Shown piece after piece: positions 16,451 through 24,683 of a stretch of DNA of 64,000 bases (positions within the stretch are counted from its first letter, which is position 1; each line of letters begins with the position of its first letter). Origin of the DNA: Deltaproteobacteria bacterium (GTDB lineage: Bacteria > Bdellovibrionota > UBA2394); assembly GCA_017302715.1 (NCBI GenBank), contig JAFLCD010000002.1:69882-133881 (forward strand). The letters run 5' to 3'. The notes under the pieces were generated by a model. It had not been told where the DNA came from, did no database searches, and saw only the letters and a list, made by a program, of their open reading frames with translations. The translations under genes were made by a program, and so were the position numbers.

Positions 16451-17793
16451 TGTCACGTCTTCAACTTGATCGATATCAAGCAGCCGTGAATGGAATTTCT
16501 CCATTTCCTGTCTATGGTCACGTCACCAACGTGCTTGGCCTCGTCATTGAAGGCTATTGTGCTGATGCTCCTGTTGGAGCCACTTGTGAAATTTTTTCTC
16601 TCGATCATAGAAATTCTTGCTTAGCTGAAGTCATTGGATTCAAAGATGACAAAGTTGTTTTGATGTTACTTGGAGAATTGCAAGGCATCGGACTTGGAAG
16701 TGCGATCGCTCTTAAAAATTCTGCAGCCACTGTAAAAGTCGGACCTCAAATGCTCGGTAGAGTTCTCGATGGTCTTGCGAATCCCATCGATGGAGGCATT
16801 CCACTTGAATGCGAAGAAGAGTTTTCGATTTATTCTTCACCCATTAATCCACTTAAGCGCGCTCGAATTTCTGAACCACTCGATTTAGGAATTCGCGCAG
16901 TGAACGGATTACTCACCATCGGAAAAGGTCAGCGTGTCGGTATCATTGCGGGCTCTGGTGTTGGAAAAAGTGTTCTTCTTGGAATGATGGCTCGATCAAC
17001 TCAGGCAGATGTGAATGTGATTGCTCTTATCGGTGAGCGTGGAAGAGAAGTTCGTGAGTTTATTGAAAAAGATTTAGGATCCGAAAGTCTTTCGCGAAGT
17101 ATTATCGTTTGCGCAACGAGTGATGTGTCTCCCGTTGTGCGTATGCGAGCGGTTTTTGTGGCTGCGACAATCGCCGAATATTTTCGCCGCGAAGGAAAAA
17201 ATGTTTTATTCATGATGGATTCGATTACGCGTTTTGCGATGGCTCAGCGTGAAGTGGGACTGTCAGCTGGTGAACCTCCCACAACGAAAGGTTATCCACC
17301 TTCTGTATTTACAAAACTGCCTATTATTTTTGAACGTGCAGGAAATACTTCTTCAGGTGGATCGATCACCGGACTCTATACTGTTTTGGTTGAAGCCGAT
17401 GACATCAATGATCCAATCGGGGATGCTGTTCGGTCAATTGCTGACGGTCACATGGTTCTTTCAAGAAAATTAGCTGCGCGAAATCATTATCCAGCGATTG
17501 ATATTCCCGTCTCTGCAAGCCGGGTCATGGGAGATGTGGTTTCAAAAGAACATAAAGAATTGTCTGGTCGAATGAAGGCGATCATCGCCAATTACGCTGA
17601 AGCTGAAGATCTGATTAATATTGGCGCTTATGTAAAAGGTTCTAACCCTAATGTCGATGAAGCGATTCAATTTATTGAACCCATTCGCGCCTTTTTACGT
17701 CAAAACGTAGAGCTGAAAGTTAATTTAGCAGAAACTGTCGCGCAGATGAGAAATATTTTTCAAACTCAAACTCAAGCGCAGGGAAGAAGGTAA
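16450..17793 (+). CDS. fliI: Flagellum-specific ATPase FliI
   Basis: A 447-residue ATPase of the flagellar type III export apparatus, related to the F1 beta subunit. Walker A is GIIAGSGVGKSVL near residue 165, Walker B is VLFMMDSITRFAMAQREVGL near 255, and the family signature PSVFTKLPIIFERAG follows. Length is normal. The start overlaps the fliH stop (TAATG), and fliJ follows after a few bases. Confidence 0.98.
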   Translation: MSRLQLDRYQAAVNGISPFPVYGHVTNVLGLVIEGYCADAPVGATCEIFSLDHRNSCLAEVIGFKDDKVVLMLLGELQGIGLGSAIALKNSAATVKVGPQMLGRVLDGLANPIDGGIPLECEEEFSIYSSPINPLKRARISEPLDLGIRAVNGLLTIGKGQRVGIIAGSGVGKSVLLGMMARSTQADVNVIALIGERGREVREFIEKDLGSESLSRSIIVCATSDVSPVVRMRAVFVAATIAEYFRREGKNVLFMMDSITRFAMAQREVGLSAGEPPTTKGYPPSVFTKLPIIFERAGNTSSGGSITGLYTVLVEADDINDPIGDAVRSIADGHMVLSRKLAARNHYPAIDIPVSASRVMGDVVSKEHKELSGRMKAIIANYAEAEDLINIGAYVKGSNPNVDEAIQFIEPIRAFLRQNVELKVNLAETVAQMRNIFQTQTQAQGRR

Positions 17794-17799
17794 TGAGCG

Positions 17800-18249
17800 G
17801 TGAAGAAATTCAAATTTCGATTAGAGACCGTTTTGAAAGTTCGTCGTATCGAAATGGAACAACAGGCAAAAGCCTTGGCTTTGATTTATCAAAAAATATC
17901 GATAGCCAAAAAAGAAATCGACAATTTCAGAGATTTATCTCTTCAAGAGACGCTTCGAATGTCGGAGCTGGCAAAGAGTGGAAACTTTCTCGACCAAGTG
18001 ACATCGGTTTCTCTGGGATATCGAGAAGGTTTGAAACGAAAAATTATTCAGAAATTTAAAGAGATTGAAGTTTTAGAAAAATCAGCTGAGGAAGAAAAAA
18101 TAAAGCTGATCGAAAAGACAAAAAGAAAAAAAGTTTTAGAAAAATTAGAAGAGAGGGATAGGGAAGAATATGAATTCAATGCAAAAAAAGATGCCACTAA
18201 AGAGATGGATGAAATTGCTGGGGTTCTTCGCGATCGCCAGTCTCAGTAG
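17800..18249 (+). CDS. fliJ: Flagellar export chaperone/stalk protein FliJ
   Basis: A 149-residue coiled-coil protein. The start MKKFKFRLETVLKVRRIEME is the classic FliJ N-terminus (KFRLETVLKxR). The rest is a long heptad-rich Lys/Glu helix. FliJ inserts in the FliI hexamer and helps substrate transfer. The start is GTG at 17800, with AAGG 9 bases upstream. The last 80 bases overlap the next gene in another frame, an unusually long overlap. Confidence 0.92.
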   Translation: MKKFKFRLETVLKVRRIEMEQQAKALALIYQKISIAKKEIDNFRDLSLQETLRMSELAKSGNFLDQVTSVSLGYREGLKRKIIQKFKEIEVLEKSAEEEKIKLIEKTKRKKVLEKLEERDREEYEFNAKKDATKEMDEIAGVLRDRQSQ

Positions 18250-18916
18250 TGTTCTTTTAAGATCTTCATTTGCTTCGGATCATGGTGCAAAAAAAGAAGA
18301 GCACGGTGCAAAGAAGCCTGAAGCTAAGAAAGCTGAAGGTCACGGCGAGAAAAAAGCCGAGCCAAAAAAAGCTGAAGCAAAAAAACCAGAGTCTCATAAA
18401 GAAGCGCCAAAGAAGGCTGAAGCTGTAAAGCCTGCTGGTCCTGTTGAAGAAATAAAGCAAACGGCGGATTCTGCTTTTCCAGAAAAAGAATTTTATACAA
18501 AGGCTGAAGTAGAAGCTTTAAGAGAAGTTCTCGATAAAAAAACCGTTCAACTCGATCAAGATATCGATACTCAGAAAAAATATGTGGAGTCGTTGAAAGG
18601 ACAAATCGAAGAGCACCTCAAAAAAGTGGAAACAGCGAGAACCGAAATTGCTGACTTCATGAATACTCGAGATGAAAAAGAAGAAGGCAAACTTAAAAAA
18701 TTAGCGAAGTTCTACGAAGCAATGGATCCAGAGCAAGCTGCCCCTCTTTTAAAAGATGTGAATGATGATCTTGCTATTAAAATTTTTGATCGAATGGATA
18801 CAAAAAAAGCTGGAAGCATTTTGGCTCAACTCCCTGCTCCAAGAGCAGCGAAGTTAACTCAACAGTTTCCACGACTCAAACTTCAAGCTGAAAGACCAAA
18901 GGCAGAATTGAAATAA
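18170..18916 (+). CDS. MotE-like flagellar protein with MgtE_N-type domain
   Basis: A 248-residue protein. A signal anchor or signal peptide is at residues 14-33 (MKLLGFFAIASLSSVLL). It is followed by a Lys/Glu/Ala/His-rich low-complexity segment made of KKAE, GEKK and HGAKK units (to about residue 95), a coiled coil, and a C-terminal MgtE intracellular-N-like domain (KLAKFYEAMDPEQAAPLL ... IFDRMDTKKAGSIL). Such proteins (MotE of rhizobia, FlaA-operon homologues) sit in flagellar operons, and in rhizobia MotE is a periplasmic chaperone of MotC. The role here is inferred from domain and context. GGGAAGAAT precedes the ATG. It overlaps fliJ by 80 bases. Confidence 0.82.
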   Translation: MNSMQKKMPLKRWMKLLGFFAIASLSSVLLRSSFASDHGAKKEEHGAKKPEAKKAEGHGEKKAEPKKAEAKKPESHKEAPKKAEAVKPAGPVEEIKQTADSAFPEKEFYTKAEVEALREVLDKKTVQLDQDIDTQKKYVESLKGQIEEHLKKVETARTEIADFMNTRDEKEEGKLKKLAKFYEAMDPEQAAPLLKDVNDDLAIKIFDRMDTKKAGSILAQLPAPRAAKLTQQFPRLKLQAERPKAELK

Positions 18917-18997
18917 TGAGAGTCTTAGAAAATAAATTTTTAAAGTTTTTCGACGTCGATGGTCGATTTCGAAAAAATAACAAGAAAGGAGGCGGAT

Positions 18998-20326
18998 ATG
19001 AGTGCGATATCTATGAGCACCGGCTCACGCGTACTTGATTCGATCCTCGTTTCAAACCCATCGGGAATGGACCTTGCAAAAGGGGTTTCCGGCAAAAACG
19101 AAGGACTAAATCTCAAGTCTAGCGATAAAGTAAGCGAAAAGTTTTTTGATTCTTATATGAAGAATCAAGAAACGTATGCTGCTTCAAAAGCTAAAAAGGA
19201 TGAGCCCGTACAAACCAAGGAAGGTTTGAAGTCTGACGAGAAATCTGCCGAGATTCCAGCAGAAAAATCCAACGTACCCGCTTCAGATAAGCCAATAATT
19301 AAAAAATCTGAAGCAGATACATCAGATGACGAAGGTGACGATTCAGAAGATACATCGGTAGCACAAAATGCTGTCGGCGTTTCTTTGCCGATCGTTTCAC
19401 CTCAATTATCTTTGGACGTCTCTACCGAAGGAAGTAACGAGGAACTTCAAAGTCTTCCGATAGAAAATTTACTATCGAAAGAAAGTTTGAAGCCAGCCGC
19501 TACGGAAATGAATGAAGCTGTAGCAAAACTGGACAATTCCGATCTTAAGATGAGTGAAGAGATTCGAAAACTCATCGGAGAAGCTAAGCCTGCCACGCAA
19601 GCGAAGACACCTGTTCAAGCAGAAGATTTATCTTCTGAAGAATCGGTTTCTAGCGAATTAGAGATAAAGAATTTGATGAACTCAGATTCTCAATCTTTAG
19701 ACGTTGCGAACGCAAGCGAAAGCGAAGCTCCTGCGAAATCTCTCAAACATCTTGTAGATGGGATGTTCATTCAACAGAATCTAGAAAATCAAAATCCCGA
19801 GAATCCTAACAACGCTTCACTAGCTCTTTCATTTGCTAAAGAAGTCGAACACACATTTGATGTCTCTGCAAAATCTGCAGTGCCAGAAATGGTTCGAACT
19901 CGATTAGTCAATGATATGCAGCCGCTCGTAACAAAAGTTCTCGCAACCAACGAAGGTGGCGAGATGTCTTTGAGTTTGCGTCCTGCAAATTTAGGAATGG
20001 TGAAGATCGATGTTCAGGTGGATCGAGGACAAGTAAAAATCGACTTTCAAGCTGAGCAAGTTCAGTCCAAAGCTCTTCTTCAGAGCCAAGTGGGCGAGCT
20101 TAAACAGCAACTCCATCAAGCGGGTTTGAAAGTAGATGAAATTAAAATCTCAACGATGCAGTTTGAAAAAACTGAGAATGCTTCTTATTCGGATCGGAAT
20201 CCTCAGCAGCAATCAAATCGTCGTGAGCAAACAGCATCCGATCAAAATTCTAAGCGAGAATCGAGCTCTGCTCGAGAGTTCGCTGAACAATTGATCGAAA
20301 CAAACGAGAAAAGGAGAGCCGCATGA
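18998..20326 (+). CDS. fliK: Flagellar hook-length control protein FliK
   Basis: A 442-residue ruler protein. The long N-terminal part is low-complexity, Ser/Glu/Lys rich, as usual. The conserved Flg_hook domain is near residues 325-385: [20 protein letters not shown] followed by [18 protein letters not shown] and [10 protein letters not shown]. The ATG at 18998 is chosen because a near-perfect AAAGGAGGCG site precedes it; an in-frame ATG at 18959 has none. The end overlaps flgD (ATGA). FliK measures hook length and triggers the export switch. Confidence 0.92.
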   Translation: MSAISMSTGSRVLDSILVSNPSGMDLAKGVSGKNEGLNLKSSDKVSEKFFDSYMKNQETYAASKAKKDEPVQTKEGLKSDEKSAEIPAEKSNVPASDKPIIKKSEADTSDDEGDDSEDTSVAQNAVGVSLPIVSPQLSLDVSTEGSNEELQSLPIENLLSKESLKPAATEMNEAVAKLDNSDLKMSEEIRKLIGEAKPATQAKTPVQAEDLSSEESVSSELEIKNLMNSDSQSLDVANASESEAPAKSLKHLVDGMFIQQNLENQNPENPNNASLALSFAKEVEHTFDVSAKSAVPEMVRTRLVNDMQPLVTKVLATNEGGEMSLSLRPANLGMVKIDVQVDRGQVKIDFQAEQVQSKALLQSQVGELKQQLHQAGLKVDEIKISTMQFEKTENASYSDRNPQQQSNRREQTASDQNSKRESSSAREFAEQLIETNEKRRAA

Positions 20327-20976
20327 GCGTTTCTTCCGTAGATCTTCTTAATCAAACAGCGGGAATGGGAAAAGCTCCTGTGAACAATGGCACGAAGATG
20401 GGTAAGGATGAGTTTTTAAAACTTCTTCTCACTCAATTGAAGGCTCAGGATCCTCTCAATCCTACTGACAGTTCTGAATTCGTTGCTCAGTTGAGCCAGT
20501 TTTCAAGCTTGGAACAACTAACGAACTTAGGAACGAAGATGGATAATCTCGTGACAATCTCGGGTGCAAGCAATGCAGCCAACTCTGTTTCTCTGCTCGG
20601 AAAAGATATTCGAGCTGACGGAAACAAGTTGAAAGGTCCAACATCGGTTTTCTATGAACTTGATAAGAATGCAAAATCAGTAAAATTAGAAATCCGAAAA
20701 TTGGATGGCACTGTTGTGAGGACGATTGAAAATCTGGATACAAAATCTGGTCTTCAAGAAGTCAAAATCACAGATCTGCCTGCGGGCGACTATACTTTCC
20801 GCGTTGAAGCGAAAGATTTAGAGGGCGCCGAAATGAAACCAGCACTTTCTGTAGCCGATCGAGTTAAAGGCGTCAGCTTTTCAGGAAACGTTCCTGTCTT
20901 GTTGATGGAATCTGGAAATGAAATTCCAGCTTCTCAGCTGATTGAAATTCGAGAGCCAGCGAAAGTGGCGGGTTGA
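20323..20976 (+). CDS. flgD: Flagellar hook assembly scaffold FlgD
   Basis: A 217-residue hook-cap protein. The N-terminal conserved block [20 protein letters not shown] with [16 protein letters not shown] is diagnostic; a FlgD tudor/Ig-like region follows ([18 protein letters not shown]). FlgD caps the growing hook and is lost afterwards. The start overlaps fliK by 4 bases. Confidence 0.97.
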   Translation: MSVSSVDLLNQTAGMGKAPVNNGTKMGKDEFLKLLLTQLKAQDPLNPTDSSEFVAQLSQFSSLEQLTNLGTKMDNLVTISGASNAANSVSLLGKDIRADGNKLKGPTSVFYELDKNAKSVKLEIRKLDGTVVRTIENLDTKSGLQEVKITDLPAGDYTFRVEAKDLEGAEMKPALSVADRVKGVSFSGNVPVLLMESGNEIPASQLIEIREPAKVAG

Positions 20977-20986
20977 GGAGAAGATC

Positions 20987-21403
20987 ATGTCACTCAATGA
21001 TATACAGCGATCGGTTTTGATGTCGCAGCTCAACAAAGTTGATTCTGCGAAACAAATTCAAACACCGAGAGCTCGACAAAATGAAAAACAAATCTCGGGT
21101 CCGTCATTCGATCAAACTCTTGAGCAAATCGTCGGGAGTAAATCGACACTTCAATTTTCAAAGCATGCAGCGAGACGTTTGCAAACTCGACAAATTGAAA
21201 TGAGCGAAATGGATCAAATGAAATTGCAGGATGCAGTTGGATCACTCGAGAAAAAAGGTGCCAGGGACTCTCTGATTCTTATGGGAGATAAGGCCTTTAT
21301 CGTAAACGTTCCTTCGAAAACCGTAGTCACGGCACTTTCGAAAGAACAAATGAAGGAACAAGTTTTTACGAATATCGATTCAACGATGCTCGTGAACGCT
21401 TAA
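20987..21403 (+). CDS. TIGR02530 family flagellar operon protein
   Basis: A 138-residue protein. The central block FSKHAARRLQTRQIEMSEM followed by AVGSLEKKGARDSLILMGDKAFIV-type residues matches the TIGR02530 'flagellar operon protein' family, which nearly always lies between flgD and flgE, as here. Its role in hook assembly is not firmly known. The ATG at 20987 has GAGGAG 6-7 bases upstream, so an upstream TTG is rejected. Confidence 0.88.
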   Translation: MSLNDIQRSVLMSQLNKVDSAKQIQTPRARQNEKQISGPSFDQTLEQIVGSKSTLQFSKHAARRLQTRQIEMSEMDQMKLQDAVGSLEKKGARDSLILMGDKAFIVNVPSKTVVTALSKEQMKEQVFTNIDSTMLVNA

Positions 21404-21477
21404 TAAAATAAAAACTAGCAAGCTTTGGACCCTCACGGGAGAAGCCCTGCTAAAAAATTGTAACGGAGGGTATTCAC

Positions 21478-22914
21478 ATGACAGTTATTTCATCACTTTA
21501 TTCTGGTATTTCCGGAATTGTAGCAAACGGATCGGCGCTTTCAGTATCGGGCGATAATATCGCGAACATGAACACGCCAGGATTCAAAACATCAACGGCC
21601 TTATTTGAAACAGCGATTAGTCAACGTATCGGAGAAGCCAACGTAGGATTGGGATCTCGACTTGCAGGTACATCGGCGAACTTTGCTCAAGGAGCTTTCG
21701 CTAACTCTACGAAGCCAACGGATTTGGCGATTCAAGGAAAAGGATTTTTCGTAGTGAAAGATAGTGCCAATAATAGTTACTACACTCGAGCAGGTTCGTT
21801 CACTCAAGATTCCTCAGGAAATCTTGTAACGGGTGCTACGGGTTATGCACTTCAAGGAAAATTGATTACGACGTCAGGAACGACAGAAACAGTAAGTGGA
21901 ACTCTATCTTCAATTAACTTGCTCGGTTCGAACGCAAGTTCGGCTCCTCAAGAAACAACCGATATCGCTTTTTCAGCAAACCTTAACTCAAGTACATCTG
22001 TCAGAACAGATTCTTGGAGTGGAGCGAGTGCCACAACGGCAGCTAACTCGTCGGACTTTAACATTTCGACAACTGTTTACGATTCACTTGGTAACTCGAG
22101 AGCGATCACCACTTATTTCAGACATGTGGCTGCAAATAAATGGACTTATCACGTCACGACTCCAGTTTCTAATTTGGCAAACGGTTCGGGTACTTCAACT
22201 GCCACGGCTGTTTTGCAAGAAGGCGTTATCGGATTTGATACTTCAGGTAACTTCTCTTCTGTCACAAAAGCGACTGCTGCCGCTCCATTGACCAGTCTTG
22301 GTATTGGTGCTGCTTGCACGGGTTCAACTTTTGACTTAAACGGAACTTTAGTCGCCGGCGAAGTTATTAACCCAGCTTTAACTTCACCAAACTCTGATCT
22401 TCAGTGGGCGAGTGGAGCGGCAGCGATTGCTTCGGCAAGTGGAGCGATTGGAGTTACCTTTGATTTTGGTCAAAGTGGAGCAGCCACAACCAGCATGACC
22501 CAATACTCTGCTTCTAATTCTTCTGTATCGAATGTCTCTCAGGACGGACGATCTCAAGGATCATTGCAGTCGATTGAAATCACGAATGCGGGAATTCTAA
22601 AAGGAGTTTTCTCAAACGGATCTTCAAGAAATCTCTATGAAATTCAACTTTCAACATTTGCAAATGAAGAAGGCCTGACTCGGGTTGGATCGAATTTGTA
22701 CACAGCAAGTGCTTCTTCTGGAGACGCTCAAGTAGGTGCACCATCCTCCTCTGGTCGAGGACAGATCACTTCATTTGCGATCGAACAAAGTAATGTGGAT
22801 TTGGCCACTGAGTTCGTTAAAATCATTACATTCCAGCGTGGTTTCCAAGCTTCGTCACGAACGGTTTCGACAGCTTCTGAACTTCTGCAGGATTTGGTGA
22901 GATTAGGACAATAA
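21478..22914 (+). CDS. flgE: Flagellar hook protein FlgE
   Basis: A 478-residue axial protein that polymerises to the hook. N-terminal SALSVSGDNIANMNTPGFK-like motif (SVSGDNIANMNTPGFKTS), the SGFF-type middle signature (IQGKGFFVVKD), a large Ser/Thr/Ala-rich exposed domain, and the C-terminal QSNVDLATEFVKIITFQRGF with the final helix SRTVSTASELLQDLVRLGQ. ACGGAGGG precedes the ATG. The 74-base gap before it contains GG-N10-GC bases at 21437-21450, a weak sigma54-like match. Confidence 0.96.
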   Translation: MTVISSLYSGISGIVANGSALSVSGDNIANMNTPGFKTSTALFETAISQRIGEANVGLGSRLAGTSANFAQGAFANSTKPTDLAIQGKGFFVVKDSANNSYYTRAGSFTQDSSGNLVTGATGYALQGKLITTSGTTETVSGTLSSINLLGSNASSAPQETTDIAFSANLNSSTSVRTDSWSGASATTAANSSDFNISTTVYDSLGNSRAITTYFRHVAANKWTYHVTTPVSNLANGSGTSTATAVLQEGVIGFDTSGNFSSVTKATAAAPLTSLGIGAACTGSTFDLNGTLVAGEVINPALTSPNSDLQWASGAAAIASASGAIGVTFDFGQSGAATTSMTQYSASNSSVSNVSQDGRSQGSLQSIEITNAGILKGVFSNGSSRNLYEIQLSTFANEEGLTRVGSNLYTASASSGDAQVGAPSSSGRGQITSFAIEQSNVDLATEFVKIITFQRGFQASSRTVSTASELLQDLVRLGQ

Positions 22915-22930
22915 TAATTAAAAGGAGTGT

Positions 22931-22942
22931 GGGGTCGGGTCA
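22931..22942 (+). repeat. GGGGTCGGGTCA element (half of a palindromic repeat)
   Basis: The 12 bases are identical to the left arm start of the perfect palindrome at 33927-33964, and the GGGGTC core recurs in the palindrome at 23698-23710. The three intergenic copies suggest a dispersed REP-like element. This copy lies between flgE and a glycosyltransferase gene. Confidence 0.55.
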
Positions 22943-22971
22943 GGGAAGATCCACCCCCGCTGTCTATATAT

Positions 22972-23697
22972 ATGACAAAACCGCACTTACATATTTGCAC
23001 TCCCTGTTATGGAGCGCAGATTACAGAACCTTATTTTTCAAGTTTTTTGAGACTTCAGTTTTTGCTGATGCAAAAGCAGATTAGTTTTTCTCTGAGTATG
23101 GTGACTACAGAGAGTTTGATTACGCGAGGACGAAATACTTTAGTCGCTTATTTTATGGCGAACCCTCATGCGACGCATTTATTTTTTATTGATGCGGATA
23201 TTCGTTTTGATGCCGATAGCGTTTTGAAATTATTGAACGCGGACAAAGATGTTGTAGCCGGTGTCTATCCAAAAAAAGGGCTGGATTGGAATCGCATTAA
23301 AGAAAACGCTCCTCGATCGAGTGTTGAGAATTTAAAATTTTATGGCAGTCAGTATGCTGTCAACGTTTTGCCTGAGTCCGAACCCCAGGGAAGTTTATTA
23401 GAGGTGAGTGAAGTAGGCACAGGATTTTTGATGATTAAACGTTCGGTCATTGAAAAAATGTTTCAAGCTCATCCGCAGCTTAAGTACCGCGATAATTTAA
23501 ATTTAGACGCAAGTTTACATCCGCATTTACATGCTCTGTTTGATACCTCGATTGATGAGAGAGGCGATTACCTTTCGGAAGATTACACTTTCTGCCGACG
23601 TTGGAGAAAAATGGGTGGAAAAATCTGGATCGATACCTCGATCAACTTAGATCACGTCGGGCATTACACCTTTAACGGCAATATTCAGGCGATATAA
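22972..23697 (+). CDS. Glycosyltransferase-like protein (GT-A fold)
   Basis: A 241-residue protein without membrane segments. The order of motifs resembles small GT-A glycosyltransferases: an N-terminal strand HLHICTPCYG, a nucleotide-region helix RGRNTLVAYFM, and the probable metal-binding motif LFFIDADIRFDADSVLKLL near residue 80 with the DxD. The second acceptor-side region includes DERGDYLSEDYTFCRRWRKM. ATG at 22972 is chosen over in-frame codons within a repeat. It lies next to two Maf-type genes and flagellin, so a role in flagellin sugar transfer is likely but inferred. Confidence 0.7.
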   Translation: MTKPHLHICTPCYGAQITEPYFSSFLRLQFLLMQKQISFSLSMVTTESLITRGRNTLVAYFMANPHATHLFFIDADIRFDADSVLKLLNADKDVVAGVYPKKGLDWNRIKENAPRSSVENLKFYGSQYAVNVLPESEPQGSLLEVSEVGTGFLMIKRSVIEKMFQAHPQLKYRDNLNLDASLHPHLHALFDTSIDERGDYLSEDYTFCRRWRKMGGKIWIDTSINLDHVGHYTFNGNIQAI

Positions 23698-23741
23698 GGG
23701 GTCCGACCCCATGCGTCAAATTTCTCAATCGATTTGACGCA
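23698..23741. repeat. Two adjoining intergenic inverted repeats
   Basis: GGGGTCCGACCCC (23698-23710) is a short palindrome of the GGGGTC family. It is followed by TGCGTCAAAT (23712-23721) and its perfect complement ATTTGACGCA (23732-23741). The TTGACGC half also occurs in the hairpin at 30608-30635. It starts at the stop codon of the glycosyltransferase gene. Confidence 0.75.
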
Positions 23742-23763
23742 GACGTATCGTTAAACTGAGGGG

Positions 23764-24678
23764 GTGTTCCCTCAAGTTGTTAAAGATCAAGAAGACTATC
23801 GTCAGTCACTTTCATTTTTTGAAAATCTTTTGCGCAAAGATAGCGATTGCCGACTCGAGGCTGAATATCCTTTAGCTTTTAATCCTCAACAGCTCGATCA
23901 TATTTTTGTCATCAATCAAAACGGTGAGCGCCAAGCGGGACTTGTCACTCTTGAACGAGAAATCGAAATTCAACGCGGACAAAAAGCTCGAGCGCTTTTT
24001 ATTGGCAGTGTCGTTACCGAACAGGCGCACCGCAATCGAGGATTGCAACGTCAACTTTTTCACGCGGTTGAAGAAAAAGCAGAGCAGTGGGGAATCGACT
24101 TTTTAGTTTTGTGGAGTAGCCAACTTGAGTTCTATGAGAAGCTTGGATTTCAATTGGCGGGCTTACAAGCGAGTTGGATACCAAGTTTTCAAGCTCCGCT
24201 TAAACCTGCGACCATGGGCGTTCGAGTCGAACCATCCGATCGAATGCAATTTACTGAGAAACATTTTCAGGCTTTTAATAAAAAAATCTGTCGCGTTCAA
24301 AGAACTTTCGAAGAAATGCAGCAACTGTTTCGCATTCCTAAAATGACGGTAGCCTACACAGAAAATGCCTATGCTCTTTTAGGAAAGGGAGAAGACTTTT
24401 TTCAAGTTTGTCATGAATGGGCAGGACCAGCAGATGAAGTTTTGGCCTGTATCGATGCGCTTCGCAGGCTGGTTCCTCAGTTAAGAATTCTAAGTCCTGG
24501 AGTTTTACACGATAAAGATGAAGCTGCTGTCGTTCATGCCTTTGAAACGGCCAATTTTGAAAATAGGCTGGAGTATTTGGGACTTTTTAAAAGTATTTCT
24601 TCTAAAGTTCAAACTAAGGGCTTTGTTCCAGAGGACTTGCAATATCCGTTCTTTATTTGGGGCCTCGATTCAATTTAA
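23764..24678 (+). CDS. GNAT family N-acetyltransferase
   Basis: A 304-residue protein with a GNAT domain in its first half. The acetyl-CoA loop is VTEQAHRNRGLQRQL near residues 84-98 (Q/RxxGx form), followed by FLVLWSSQLEFYEKLGFQLAG typical of the GNAT end. The C-terminal half (about residues 145-304) may be a second, degenerate GNAT-like or acceptor domain. The start is GTG in a GAGGGGGTG context, so somewhat uncertain. Position beside the two Maf genes suggests acetylation of a flagellin sugar precursor; this is inference. Confidence 0.8.
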   Translation: MFPQVVKDQEDYRQSLSFFENLLRKDSDCRLEAEYPLAFNPQQLDHIFVINQNGERQAGLVTLEREIEIQRGQKARALFIGSVVTEQAHRNRGLQRQLFHAVEEKAEQWGIDFLVLWSSQLEFYEKLGFQLAGLQASWIPSFQAPLKPATMGVRVEPSDRMQFTEKHFQAFNKKICRVQRTFEEMQQLFRIPKMTVAYTENAYALLGKGEDFFQVCHEWAGPADEVLACIDALRRLVPQLRILSPGVLHDKDEAAVVHAFETANFENRLEYLGLFKSISSKVQTKGFVPEDLQYPFFIWGLDSI

Positions 24679-24683
24679 ATTCT

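Noticed and set aside
21437-21450. GG-N10-GC upstream of flgE
   Set aside because: Spacing is right but -24 and -12 flanks do not match; flgE may be read from the upstream operon. Kept only as a remark in the flgE entry.
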